A stretch of DNA of 64,000 nucleotides from Alkalicoccus daliensis (GTDB lineage: Bacteria; Bacillota; Bacilli; Bacillales; Salisediminibacteriaceae), in assembly GCF_900103955.1 (NCBI RefSeq), contig NZ_FNIL01000002.1:305384-369383 (forward strand), in the 5' to 3' direction. Every line of letters begins with the position of its first letter. The stretch's first letter is position 1. Both the position numbers and the translations under genes were made by a program. The notes under the pieces are model-generated. The model was not told the DNA's origin and made no database searches. It saw only the letters and a list, made by a program, of their open reading frames with translations. Shown here in pieces: positions 16,482-24,732 of the stretch.

Positions 16482-16559
16482 TAGTTGTTTTATCTGTTTT
16501 AAAGCATTAATTTATGATTGGGAATTATGCAGCAGTGCATAAGGATGTTGAGAAATAAC

Positions 16560-16606
16560 GAAAGAGCCTGTGCTGATAAAAAAATTTTATCAGCACAGGC
16601 TCTTTC
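16560..16606. terminator. Very strong bidirectional hairpin
   Basis: A perfect 22-bp stem (16560-16581 with 16585-16606, core GCCTGTGCTGATAAAA) and a 3-base loop, T-rich on the plus side. It separates the rightward lipoprotein gene from the leftward 65-residue gene. Confidence 0.8.
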
Positions 16607-16656
16607 TTCGGGAAGTTACATGGGTTTATCATCAATAGTTTTTCTTTTATTAGAAT

Positions 16657-16854
16657 TTATTCCACGAAGTAACTGGAACCTAAATGCTGCACTGATTGAT
16701 TATAAAAATCAATTTTATCTATATAAAGTGCCATTAATTCATGTGATTTTTCATCAGAAAGAGAAAATTCATGAACCATTGTATAATGCATCCCCTGAAC
16801 AAAATACTTTTTATCAGGACTCCTCTTTTGCTGATTACGTAATTTACTCGCCAA
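16657..16854 (-). CDS. Hypothetical 65-residue protein
   Basis: TTG start directly behind AAAGGAGGG. The product is soluble and begins basic (ASKLRNQQKRSPDKKYFVQG), then MVHEFSLSDEKSHELMALYI. No family recognised. Downstream it converges on the strong hairpin at 16560. Upstream (16880-17040) only a 33-codon rightward fragment ending DIKKEADNC is visible. Confidence 0.5.
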   Translation of the reverse strand: MASKLRNQQKRSPDKKYFVQGMHYTMVHEFSLSDEKSHELMALYIDKIDFYNQSVQHLGSSYFVE

Positions 16855-17084
16855 GAAGATCCCTCCTTTAAGGATATTCTTTTAAAGATAAGACAGCTTT
16901 GGCTATATTCCTATCTTTAGGTTTCATAAAACGAGTGATGGATATTTCGAACATAATGTCCGAGGTGTCGATGCCAGATGATATATTAATGGAAGAAAGA
17001 TTTCTGGATATCAAAAAAGAAGCCGATAACTGCTAATGAAATAAAAAATCTCCGTTGGAATAGCTGCCTTAAAATTCATTTGAT

Positions 17085-17522
17085 CTAAACTATCTCTACA
17101 TACAAAGTATAGGAGGCGGATTTTGCTAAATCACCTTCCCATTCTGCTGAAATTTCAAATATATACGTTCCAGGATCTTCGGGAAAAGTGACCTCATTAT
17201 TTACTGCGTTCAATTCAGATATTGGCTCATTCTCACTCCATTCCTGGATACTTATACTTGGATCAGAACCGTCATCAAATACAATTGTTCCAATGGAGCC
17301 GCCATCAACTTCCGTCCGCTCCAACTCTTCAGATTGGACTAATTGCGGTGGTATATCATACTCTGCAGCACCCTCTGTCCAGTGGTAAGAACCACGAAAG
17401 GTGGATATTTCCGTATCGTCATTCACTACAACTTCTGCTTCCGGCGGCTCTGTATTGCAGCCGGAAAGGATGGTCGCGAAAATCAACAGTAATACTATCA
17501 TTTTTTCTCCGGACATAACCAT
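17085..17522 (-). CDS. Hypothetical lipoprotein
   Basis: About 145 residues. The signal peptide ends in the lipobox ILSGC (start EKMIVLLLIFATILSGC), so it should be anchored by lipid outside the cell. The mature part is acidic with beta-type segments and ends like an immunoglobulin-type strand set (PGTYIFEISAEWEGDLAKSA, SYTLYVEIV). AGGAGG lies 8 bases before the ATG at 17522. Function unknown. Confidence 0.7.
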   Translation of the reverse strand: MVMSGEKMIVLLLIFATILSGCNTEPPEAEVVVNDDTEISTFRGSYHWTEGAAEYDIPPQLVQSEELERTEVDGGSIGTIVFDDGSDPSISIQEWSENEPISELNAVNNEVTFPEDPGTYIFEISAEWEGDLAKSASYTLYVEIV

Positions 17523-17702
17523 GTTCAATCCCTCCTAAGCTCTTAAAGGACTCCATATTATGGATTTTACCATATCAAAAACGTTAAGATTCAACATGGG
17601 ATTTTCTGGTATTGAAAGTTGTGCTTTATTATTAACTTTTAGAGAGACTGGAAAAATATAATCATAGTAGCTGCGGAGGCAGTTTTAGAATATGTTAAGA
17701 AA

Positions 17703-18164
17703 TTAAAGGTGTAGTTTTAGCCCTTGATGCGTAGCTTTAAATCCTAATTTTTCATAAAATCTTAGTGCATCGGGTCTTGCTTTATCAGTTGTGAGCTGAA
17801 CTAAATGACAGCCTCGTTCTTTTGTGCGTTGGATTGCCCATTGGATTAGTTCTGTACCTGTTCCTTTTCCTCTTGCAGCGGCTGAAGTTCTGACTCCTTC
17901 GATTGTCGCTCTCCACCCACCTTGGTATGTGAGATAAGGTATGTAAGTAATCTGCAGCACCGCAAGCAATTCATCTTCATAACAAGCGATCACCAACTCA
18001 TTATTTGGATCCGCAGTAATAGCATCAAATGCTTTCACATAATTGCTGGGGAGGGGATGCTCATACCGCTCCCGCTTATTTCCTAATTCGTCATCTGCAA
18101 GCATTGCAATGATTCCATCCAAGTCTTTTTTCTCTGCTAATTTAAACATTAACGATTCACCCAT
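17703..18164 (-). CDS. GNAT-family N-acetyltransferase
   Basis: 153 residues. The acetyl-CoA binding loop is RGKGTGTEL, preceded by the beta-strand IEGVRTSAAA and followed by QLTTDKARPDALRFYEKLGF, the classic GNAT end. The start has AAAGGAGAG upstream. Single-gene unit. The substrate cannot be inferred. Confidence 0.88.
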   Translation of the reverse strand: MGESLMFKLAEKKDLDGIIAMLADDELGNKRERYEHPLPSNYVKAFDAITADPNNELVIACYEDELLAVLQITYIPYLTYQGGWRATIEGVRTSAAARGKGTGTELIQWAIQRTKERGCHLVQLTTDKARPDALRFYEKLGFKATHQGLKLHL

Positions 18165-18234
18165 AAAATCTCTCCTTTTATGATTACAGTTTCATAATTT
18201 GTTGATGGATTTTCTCCATAAGGCTCACTGCACC

Positions 18235-19431
18235 TCAAACGGATTTTACAGATCTTCTCACTCTGAAATAGTAAGCCCAGGCCCGCAGAATAAGAATCAA
18301 AAACATACTTATAGCGATAGGATAGACGGTAGTATTGAACCGTTCGATCCCTGAAAGTGAAAAATACCCCTGCTCCAGTACAGCTGGAAGCATAAACGAA
18401 AAGAAATTTAAGCTGAATATAATCACAATCGGAGCGAACATCAGCGTATACAGTCTGGAAACTTTCATTGCTGCCCGTTTCTTGCTTTCGGGATCATCAT
18501 AGATGGCAGGCTTCTCTTCTTCCTCTGTATAACCTTTTCTCCATATGGACCATTGCTGCCAGTTCATTCCTGAAACATATACGCGTTCCCAGCCTGCTTC
18601 ACGGTGAAAAGCATGAGCGCTTTTATCCGCTCTTCCTTCAAAAATCGCGCTGTAGGCATACAGCTGCTTATCGGATCTCTCAAATTGAAACTTAAATCCT
18701 CCTGTATAGACATGGATCAAGTGCCAGCCTGACTGCTCTTTCTCTTCCAGCCATTTTACCAGTTTATCGGGTGCATATATCCATCCGAATTTATATTTGG
18801 TCTGCCGTTCGCTGGATCCGGCTTGGGGTGTATCTGGGGCCTCTTGTACAGTATAAGAAGGGGAACTTTCCTCAGACAAACGTTTTGCTTCTTTTTTCAG
18901 GGTGAGAAGAGAGTAGATTCCTATCAGCGTTACAGCAATCTGAACGGCGAACACAATATATGTAAAAATCCACATCGGACTTTCCACGCGGGTTACTTCA
19001 ATCGGTCCGCTGCTTAAATAAAGAGGAAGCAGTATGCCGGCCTGCACCGTCATAGTAAATATAAGAAAGAGAAAATAAATCCACCAGCATGTTTCAATTT
19101 TACCGTTTCTTGCTTCCAAACCATCACGAACGATGGATGTTTTTACGTCTTCTTTTGGTTTGGAGTTTCCATACACTGCCCATTTTCGCTGTGCAGTCAA
19201 CACCTGCCAGCTGTCTTCCTCCAGTGCTTTTGGCAGAGGATGCTGGCGGGTGCGGTCAAATGAGACAGCGAATGTTTCCTGTAAAGATGACTCATCTTTA
19301 AAAGTAAAGCGGCTTAATTTCGGCTGAAAATGTGTAAGCGTGAACCCCTTTTCCGCCATTTCTCCGAGCCACTGCTCCGTTCGCTGTATGTGAAAGCTCC
19401 AAAAAGGTTTCCAAATATGTTTTTTACTCAT
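18235..19431 (-). CDS. DUF2812 membrane protein
   Basis: 398 residues with two copies of the DUF2812 unit (WSFHIQRTEQWLGEMAEKGF near the start; APDKLVKWLEEKEQSGWHLI in the second half). Each unit is followed by membrane helices, four in all (YFLFLIFTMTVQAGILLPLY, IFTYIVFAVQIAVTLIGIY, LYTLMFAPIVIIFSLNFFSF, then the last). It overlaps the PadR gene upstream by 8 bp, and PadR-DUF2812 operons are common in Bacillota, where the regulator represses its own operon. The molecular role of DUF2812 is not established. Confidence 0.85.
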   Translation of the reverse strand: MSKKHIWKPFWSFHIQRTEQWLGEMAEKGFTLTHFQPKLSRFTFKDESSLQETFAVSFDRTRQHPLPKALEEDSWQVLTAQRKWAVYGNSKPKEDVKTSIVRDGLEARNGKIETCWWIYFLFLIFTMTVQAGILLPLYLSSGPIEVTRVESPMWIFTYIVFAVQIAVTLIGIYSLLTLKKEAKRLSEESSPSYTVQEAPDTPQAGSSERQTKYKFGWIYAPDKLVKWLEEKEQSGWHLIHVYTGGFKFQFERSDKQLYAYSAIFEGRADKSAHAFHREAGWERVYVSGMNWQQWSIWRKGYTEEEEKPAIYDDPESKKRAAMKVSRLYTLMFAPIVIIFSLNFFSFMLPAVLEQGYFSLSGIERFNTTVYPIAISMFLILILRAWAYYFRVRRSVKSV

Positions 19432-19765
19432 TTATATCCCCCCAGTGTGCCATTGCATTTGTATACAACTCTTCCAGCCTTGTCTTTTCTTTCTGAAGAA
19501 CCGTTTTACCGAGCTCGGTAATCTCATACGTCTTTTTTCGTTCTTCATTTGCGTAGACGACGATTAAATGATCCTTCAGCATCTTGGTAATCGTCCCGTA
19601 AATTGTGCCGGATCCCAGCTTCAAGCGGCCGGAGGTAATCGATTCTACATATTTAACGATCCCATAACCGTGCTGCGGCTGCTTAAACAAACTTAATAAA
19701 ATATAAAAAGCAGTTTCGGACATAGGCACGTACTTTTTAATCACTTTATCAGCAGGTGCTGTCAT
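19424..19765 (-). CDS. PadR-family transcriptional regulator
   Basis: 113 residues. The winged helix is characteristic: ETAFYILLSLFKQPQHGYGI, then GSGTIYGTITKMLKDHLIVV and ERKKTYEITELGKTVLQ. The ATG follows GGAGGAAGG. The first gene of a two-gene operon with the DUF2812 protein. A perfect palindrome at 19814, about 50 bp upstream, is a likely operator. Confidence 0.9.
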   Translation of the reverse strand: MTAPADKVIKKYVPMSETAFYILLSLFKQPQHGYGIVKYVESITSGRLKLGSGTIYGTITKMLKDHLIVVYANEERKKTYEITELGKTVLQKEKTRLEELYTNAMAHWGDINE

Positions 19766-19813
19766 ATCCTTCCTCCTCTGTATAATACAGTGTATTTTAT
19801 GTCATGACGTGAG

Positions 19814-19832
19814 TATATCACATCGTGATATA
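19814..19832. promoter_or_regulatory. Palindrome, candidate PadR operator
   Basis: TATATCAC-ATC-GTGATATA, with perfect 8-bp arms, upstream of the padR start. This resembles the ATGT/ACAT-style dyads bound by PadR proteins only in general layout; assignment is by position. Confidence 0.5.
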
Positions 19833-20185
19833 TAGAACAATGTAGTATTCGTAATTCTTCGTTCATCGTCTGACTGTAATGTAATTAATAGAACAAGCAG
19901 CGTTAGACGATATACCATATTATTGGTAAGGTGTATTAAAGAGCACAACTAGTAACCGCCTGCAGGATTTTCTGATGAATATGATTGAATGAAATAAATA
20001 CTTCCAAATGATTCGAAAAAACACGATATGAAATTTGAACATTCTTTCGAGAAAATTCCTTAAAACAATAGATTTCTTTTCGCTTTTCCGCAAGAACATC
20101 CGACTTTCAGGAAAGAAAAATGTAATTCATCAAACAATCGAAAAACAAACAAGAAGTTTTAACATAAGAAAGGACGTTTAATCAA
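19833..20185. other. Intergenic stretch without a visible gene
   Basis: AT-rich, no open frame with a ribosome binding site. It must hold the promoter of the 20186 gene, whose ribosome binding site is AAAGGACG at about 20170. Confidence 0.5.
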
Positions 20186-20758
20186 ATGTTAAAAAGATTT
20201 TTGTCTAGAGTGTGGGTATCAATATTAATATCAAGTGCCCGCTTCGTAACGTATACGCTTGTAAGGAAGAAACATGTGAACGATAGAAAGAAAAAGCCTT
20301 ATAAAGAAACTGTCAGAACTATGAAGTTTCTGGGAGAAATGCTGATAAAATCGAAACAGTTGAACGAAGATTTTTCCCAGGGACCTGAACCGATACGCAC
20401 AGAAGCAGGGAGGAGACTGTTATTTGCTTTTATATTGCAGAGGGACAGACGCGAAGAGGAAGACTTTTATCTATACGCTGCTCAGGAGTGGATGAAGGAT
20501 GTATATAAGCAGAGCATAAGAGCTTCGATTCTATTTTTCTTTCTCAACTTCAGTTTATATATAAGTGCCATTGGGCTCACTCGAGTTGTCGGGGAGATTG
20601 AAGGAATTCCAGCACTGCTCCTATTTACTCTCAGTATATTGTTTTCTTTCCTCGGCTTTTATCTTGCGCTGCTGGGAAAGAACTGGAAGAAAGGTGCCAT
20701 GATAGGTATACATGCAATTATCTTATATCAGTTTACCTACTTTCTGAACGTAATTTAA
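20186..20758 (+). CDS. Hypothetical membrane protein
   Basis: 190 residues. A basic amphipathic N-terminal half (RKKHVNDRKKKPYKETVRTM, then EAGRRLLFAFILQRDRREEE) is followed by three membrane helices (SILFFFLNFSLYISAIGL, ALLLFTLSILFSFLGFYLAL, MIGIHAIILYQFTYFL). No family recognised. The start is supported by an AAGGACG ribosome binding site. Not obviously linked to its neighbours. Confidence 0.6.
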   Translation: MLKRFLSRVWVSILISSARFVTYTLVRKKHVNDRKKKPYKETVRTMKFLGEMLIKSKQLNEDFSQGPEPIRTEAGRRLLFAFILQRDRREEEDFYLYAAQEWMKDVYKQSIRASILFFFLNFSLYISAIGLTRVVGEIEGIPALLLFTLSILFSFLGFYLALLGKNWKKGAMIGIHAIILYQFTYFLNVI

Positions 20759-20935
20759 TAACAGCTGGACTTACTGTTGTTGAAAAAAGTAAAGATAGGA
20801 CACACAGAATTATTACACTCTTTAAAAATTTGATAAAAACGCCTAACGTAAATGCTATGGTAAAGTAATTTATAACCAATGTAAGCACTTTCTTGAAATG
20901 AAGTTTTAATTTAGCAGTTAAATGGAGGTTTTAAT

Positions 20936-21217
20936 TTGGGAAAATCAATGATAAAAAAAATTATCATTTTTGATTTGCTACTTATTTTTATATTTACGGT
21001 TGGATATGTTTTTATAGAGTATTTTTCTGGTATAGCTCATGGACAGGATTTGCTACTACTACTATTAGTAACTGTCATGGGGTCAATTTCTTTTACTAGC
21101 AAAGCTCTTGTTTGGGTAGTTGTTAATGGGGAAATCAATAAAGCGATAGGAATGCATGCTTCGTCTTTCATCTTCTTAGCATTATTTTTTTATGTTTTAG
21201 TATCTATGCTGAAATAA
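20936..21217 (+). CDS. Hypothetical three-helix membrane protein
   Basis: 93 residues from a TTG start behind ATGGAGGT. Helices: IIIFDLLLIFIFTVGYVFI, LLLLLLVTVMGSISFTSKAL and SSFIFLALFFYVLVSML. Not recognised. Confidence 0.55.
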   Translation: MGKSMIKKIIIFDLLLIFIFTVGYVFIEYFSGIAHGQDLLLLLLVTVMGSISFTSKALVWVVVNGEINKAIGMHASSFIFLALFFYVLVSMLK

Positions 21218-21581
21218 TGCTTCTTATCTATGTGGCCGTGGGTTAAAAATCACCTACTAAGTGCCAGCGTAGGGAGAGCTATTTTCGTTTATAAGTGCCT
21301 TCTACTTCTTGTAGAGGATATTAGAGAACCCTTTACACTGAAGATTCTGAGGAGCGACCAGGTCGAGGAATTCATTTTGAACTTAGAAAAAGAATAAAAA
21401 TATCGTTTTAAAAAGAATGAAACCATCGACAGGACGATGAAACAGAAATGCAGGTTAAAACTAAAAACCAGCCTTACAAACAAAAGTGTTCTATTTTTAG
21501 ATTAATCGATCGGACTTAATTTTTTGGTTATATTCACGAATGGTATAATAAATAAACCAAATTAAAACGAGGTGAGCTTAG
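21218..21581. other. Intergenic stretch with a possible gene tail
   Basis: No complete gene. An open stretch at about 21297-21397 (ending IREPFTLKILRSDQVEEFIL) looks like the C-terminus of a lost protein, but it has no start and I do not recognise it. The leftward frame across it is not convincing. Confidence 0.3.
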
Positions 21582-22304
21582 TTGAGCAGAGTAGAGCAGC
21601 GTACAAAATTAGATTTAGATCGCATTATTTTTATCGGCAGGACCTTCGAAGAATATTTAGATATGTTTTTGCTTTCTGCGGAGGAACTGCAGGGGAAGAA
21701 GATCCTGGATTGTCCCGCAGGAGCCTGTTCATTTACCGCCGCAGGGAACAAAGCAGGTTTTCAGGTTACAGCCTGTGACATTGCATATGATCATTCGCCT
21801 GAAGATTTAAAGAACAAAGGACTGGAAGATATACGCCATGCAATGGAACATATGGAGAAAGCAAAAAACAATTACTGTTGGGATTACTTCAGTAATATAA
21901 ACAAACTGAAAAGTCACCGGCTGCGCGCACTGAAAGACTGCACGGACGATATGAAAGAAGCAGCAAACCGTTATGTGCCGGTGACACTCCCTGAGCTTCC
22001 CTTCAACAACGAAGAATTCGACCTTATTCTGTCTGCACATTTTCTTTTTATGTACGCTGACAGATTAGATTATCAGTTTCATCTGGAAACGCTGCAGGAG
22101 TTATTGAGAGTATGCAGAGAGGAAGTCCGAATTTTTCCTTTAGTCGATTTGGAAGGAAAACGTTATGAGCATTTAGATGAAGTTATCAGTTTTCTAGCTG
22201 GTCAAGGATATCAAGTGGAAGAAGTGAAAGTGCGGTATGAATTCCAGCGAAATGCTAATGCTATGTTGAAGATTATAAAAGGCTCACAGGAAAGAGGACA
22301 ATGA
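21582..22304 (+). CDS. Class I SAM-dependent methyltransferase
   Basis: 240 residues from a TTG start behind CGAGGTGAGC. Motif I is KKILDCPAGACSFTA, motif II has VTACDIAYDHSPEDL, and motif IV has PFNNEEFDLILSAHFLFMY with a trailing helix and PLVDLEGKRYEHLDEV. The substrate is unknown. It belongs to the group that carries a helical insert between motifs II and IV (residues about 85-135), which may recognise the acceptor. Monocistronic. Confidence 0.8.
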   Translation: MSRVEQRTKLDLDRIIFIGRTFEEYLDMFLLSAEELQGKKILDCPAGACSFTAAGNKAGFQVTACDIAYDHSPEDLKNKGLEDIRHAMEHMEKAKNNYCWDYFSNINKLKSHRLRALKDCTDDMKEAANRYVPVTLPELPFNNEEFDLILSAHFLFMYADRLDYQFHLETLQELLRVCREEVRIFPLVDLEGKRYEHLDEVISFLAGQGYQVEEVKVRYEFQRNANAMLKIIKGSQERGQ

Positions 22305-22375
22305 AAAACGTTGTTCTCTTTCTTTTTTAATTTATTTAAACGAACGATTTTGCTAAAAAAGATTTTTTTAATTTG

Positions 22376-22406
22376 TTGACTCTCACGTTACGTCATACTT
22401 TAAAGT
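22376..22406 (+). promoter_or_regulatory. MerR-type promoter with 19-bp spacer
   Basis: TTGACT (22376-22381), 19 bases containing CACGTTACGTC, then TAAAGT (22401-22406). A spacer of 19 bp with an internal dyad is the hallmark of promoters activated by MerR proteins of the TipA/Mta group. It lies 26 bp before the MerR gene start, so the regulator probably controls itself. Confidence 0.75.
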
Positions 22407-22431
22407 AATTAGTGAAGGAGGTGGCAGACAG

Positions 22432-23178
22432 GTGAAGTTAAAAGTAAAGGAAGTGGCGGAGCTCGTCGGGATCAGCGTCCGGACACTGCATTATTACGAT
22501 CAGGTTCAATTATTGTCTCCCGCAAAAACGAGTTCTTCCGGGTATCGGCTCTATGCAGAAGCGGACCTGGAAAAACTGCAGCAAATCTTATTCTTCAAAG
22601 AACTGGGCTTTTCCCTGAAAGAAATTAAAAAAATCATTACCAGCCCTTCCTATGACGTGGAGGAAGCACTGCTGCTGCAGAGAAAAATGCTCGTTGAGAA
22701 ACGAAAAAGTGTGGAGAAAATGATAGAAAACCTCGATAAAACAATGAAGCACAAAAAAGGAGAGATTTACATGACGAAAGAAGAAAGATTTGAGGGAATA
22801 AACTTCAGAGACAACCCGTATGAGCAGGAAGCCCGCGAACGTTGGGGCGATACACCGGTGGACGAGGCAAATGCAAACTTAGGCAACAAGTCACAGGAGG
22901 AGCAGGACCATCTGGCGGAAAAGTGGGAGATGTATTTCCGGAAATTTGCAGAGCTTCGCGGCAAGTCACCAGATGCAGCAGAAGTGCAGGAAGTAATGAG
23001 AGAATGGTATGATTTTTTGAATGAAAACTTTACCAGGTATTCGCTGGAGGCATTCTCTGGATTAGGGCAATTATATGTGAGTGATGAACGCTTTACGAAG
23101 AATATTGATCAATACGGGGAAGGGCTGGCACAGTTCATGAGTGAGGCGATGCAGCGGTTCGCTGAGAAAAAGAAGTAA
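22432..23178 (+). CDS. MerR-family regulator with TipAS drug-binding domain
   Basis: 248 residues. The N-terminal MerR domain reads VKEVAELVGISVRTLHYYDQ and a second wing SSSGYRLYAEADLEKLQQIL. A coiled-coil dimer helix (about 75-110) leads to a C-terminal TipAS domain (YEQEARERWGDTPVDEANAN, later YVSDERFTKNIDQYGEGLAQ), which in TipAL and Mta binds thiopeptide or other drugs. GTG start behind GGAGGTGG. The self-promoter at 22376 has a MerR-type spacer. No exporter lies immediately beside it, so targets may be elsewhere. Confidence 0.9.
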   Translation: MKLKVKEVAELVGISVRTLHYYDQVQLLSPAKTSSSGYRLYAEADLEKLQQILFFKELGFSLKEIKKIITSPSYDVEEALLLQRKMLVEKRKSVEKMIENLDKTMKHKKGEIYMTKEERFEGINFRDNPYEQEARERWGDTPVDEANANLGNKSQEEQDHLAEKWEMYFRKFAELRGKSPDAAEVQEVMREWYDFLNENFTRYSLEAFSGLGQLYVSDERFTKNIDQYGEGLAQFMSEAMQRFAEKKK

Positions 23179-23227
23179 TACAATGAATACAGGAAGGGAG
23201 CAGGTGAGTATAAAAAAGTGTAGATTT

Positions 23228-23256
23228 GACCCCTGGCTGAGGCAAGGGGTCTTTTA
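23228..23256 (+). terminator. Terminator after the MerR gene
   Basis: GACCCCT (23228-23234) pairs with AGGGGTC (23245-23251), then TTTT. Confidence 0.7.
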
Positions 23257-23402
23257 AAGCTGGCGGATTTCAATAGTTCCCTTGCAAGTGGGAGTTTTCA
23301 AAAAGAAAGTATAACTTTAGCGATTGTCTCTTCATTTAACTAGGCGGTATTTACTTAACATCAAATGAAGATGTGGTTTTAAATAAATAATCAGAAAATT
23401 CA

Positions 23403-23431
23403 TTGTATAAGAACGTGCGTTCGTTTATACT
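23403..23431 (+). promoter_or_regulatory. LexA-box (SOS) promoter
   Basis: TTGTAT (23403-23408), a 17-bp spacer and TATACT (23426-23431) form a good sigma-A promoter. The spacer contains GAACGTGCGTTC (23411-23422), an exact match to the GAAC-N4-GTTC LexA (Cheo) box of Bacillus. It should be repressed by LexA and opened by DNA damage. It faces the VOC gene at 23552. A 19-codon frame from GTG 23463 lies between but has poor spacing to its AAAGGAG. Confidence 0.65.
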
Positions 23432-23551
23432 TGGAATTAACAACACTAAATAGAAAGGAGTCGTGATTTCTACAGGAATAATATTACGAGGTATCATTAG
23501 ATGTAATGCGGGATGTCTGTAAATATTTGACTACACGAGGAGGCTGGTCAT

Positions 23552-23983
23552 ATGAATAGAATAAATTTAATAACCTTAGGTGTGGAAAATATCCCTACAT
23601 CATTACGCTTTTATAGAGACGGATTGGGATTTGAAACATCTGTCAGTGAAGAAAATCCAGGTATTGTTTTCTTTAACAATAGGGGAACCAAGTTAGCGCT
23701 CTATCCGTTAGATGAATTAGCAAAGGATATAAATCAAAAGGAGCAGCTTGTACGCGGGAAATTTTCAGGGATCACCTTTGCTTTTAATGCACATTCAGCC
23801 GAAGAAGTAGACCAGGTGATGAAACAGGCAGAAAAAGCCGGGGGAAAAATCATTAAATCTCCGCAAAAGGTTTTTTGGGGCGGCTACAGCGGCTACTTTT
23901 CAGACCCGGATGGTTATCATTGGGAAGTAGCTTTTGCTGAAAGCTGGGAATTCGATGAAAATGAAATGTTAGTGATTAAGTAG
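23552..23983 (+). CDS. VOC-family (glyoxalase/dioxygenase-fold) protein
   Basis: 143 residues with the two beta-alpha-beta-beta-beta units of the VOC fold: LITLGVENIPTSLRFYRDGL at the start, and GKFSGITFAFNAHSAEEVDQ then GYFSDPDGYHWEVAF in the second unit. The SDPDG.HWEVAF motif supplies a typical metal-binding Glu. The start has CGAGGAGG upstream. The only promoter seen upstream carries a LexA box, which suggests induction by DNA damage, compatible with a drug-binding or electrophile-detoxifying role. Substrate unknown. Confidence 0.85.
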   Translation: MNRINLITLGVENIPTSLRFYRDGLGFETSVSEENPGIVFFNNRGTKLALYPLDELAKDINQKEQLVRGKFSGITFAFNAHSAEEVDQVMKQAEKAGGKIIKSPQKVFWGGYSGYFSDPDGYHWEVAFAESWEFDENEMLVIK

Positions 23984-24086
23984 GTGAATACTTTATTAAT
24001 TTAAATATAGGAGGACAGCGGAGAAGCGTTGTTCTCTTTTTCTCATATAGTAATTGATCAGAAGTTATCTCATTCTTTAAATTAAT

Positions 24087-24550
24087 TTACAAAAATCCTT
24101 TCATCCGCACTACTTTCCCGTCTACTTCAAGACCTGCTTCTTCCATACCCAGGCTTTGATAAAATTTTAGCGCGGGAGTATTGTGAGGGGAAACTCTTAA
24201 ATGATATTCCTTTACTTTGTACGTGGAAAAGAACTCCAGAGCATACCTGTGGAGCAGCTTTCCCATGCCAAGCCCCCGTTTTTCAGCTGTTAAATAGTAT
24301 AAATGAATATATCCAATTTTTGGCCCTCGTATGCACGGATACTTAATTCCAGCTGCCCAATAAAGTTACCTTTATCTTCAATTAACACAAATCCCGCAGG
24401 AAACTCGCTCACTTTTTTCTCCAGCCAGTATAGGTAAGCTGCTTCTTCTCCGAATCCGGAAGTGTCTCCAAAACTGACCCGAAAGGAATCTTTTCGAAAT
24501 TCTAAAACAGTTCTTTTATGTTCTGTTGGATGAATAGTTTTGAAGCGCAA
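24087..24550 (-). pseudogene. GNAT acetyltransferase with a frameshift
   Basis: The first frame (24550 to 24290) reads EAAYLYWLEKKVSEFPAGFV, then LIEDKGNFIGQLELSIRAYE. After about 24327 the family continues in another frame (GYIHLYYLTAEKRGLGMGKL, containing the acetyl-CoA loop RGLGMGKL, then SPHNTPALKFYQSLGMEEAG) to TAA 24087-24089. One base appears to be missing near a CCAAAAA tract. As written, the acetyl-CoA site is lost from the translated product. Confidence 0.75.
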
Positions 24551-24732
24551 TATAATCCTCTCTTTTCATTATAAATTATTAATACCTTAGCATAATTTAC
24601 TAATTTTTAATAAGTCCCGTACAGGTAAATACTTTAAAAAGTTTGTAAATATAGGTTTTATTTTCCAATAACGAGGTTATAGGACCTTGTAACCTGTTGT
24701 GCCACGTAAATTTTATACAAAGGCGGGATTTG

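Noticed and set aside
21289..21483. 64-codon minus-strand frame
   Set aside because: No ribosome binding site; the opposite strand reads more like a protein tail.
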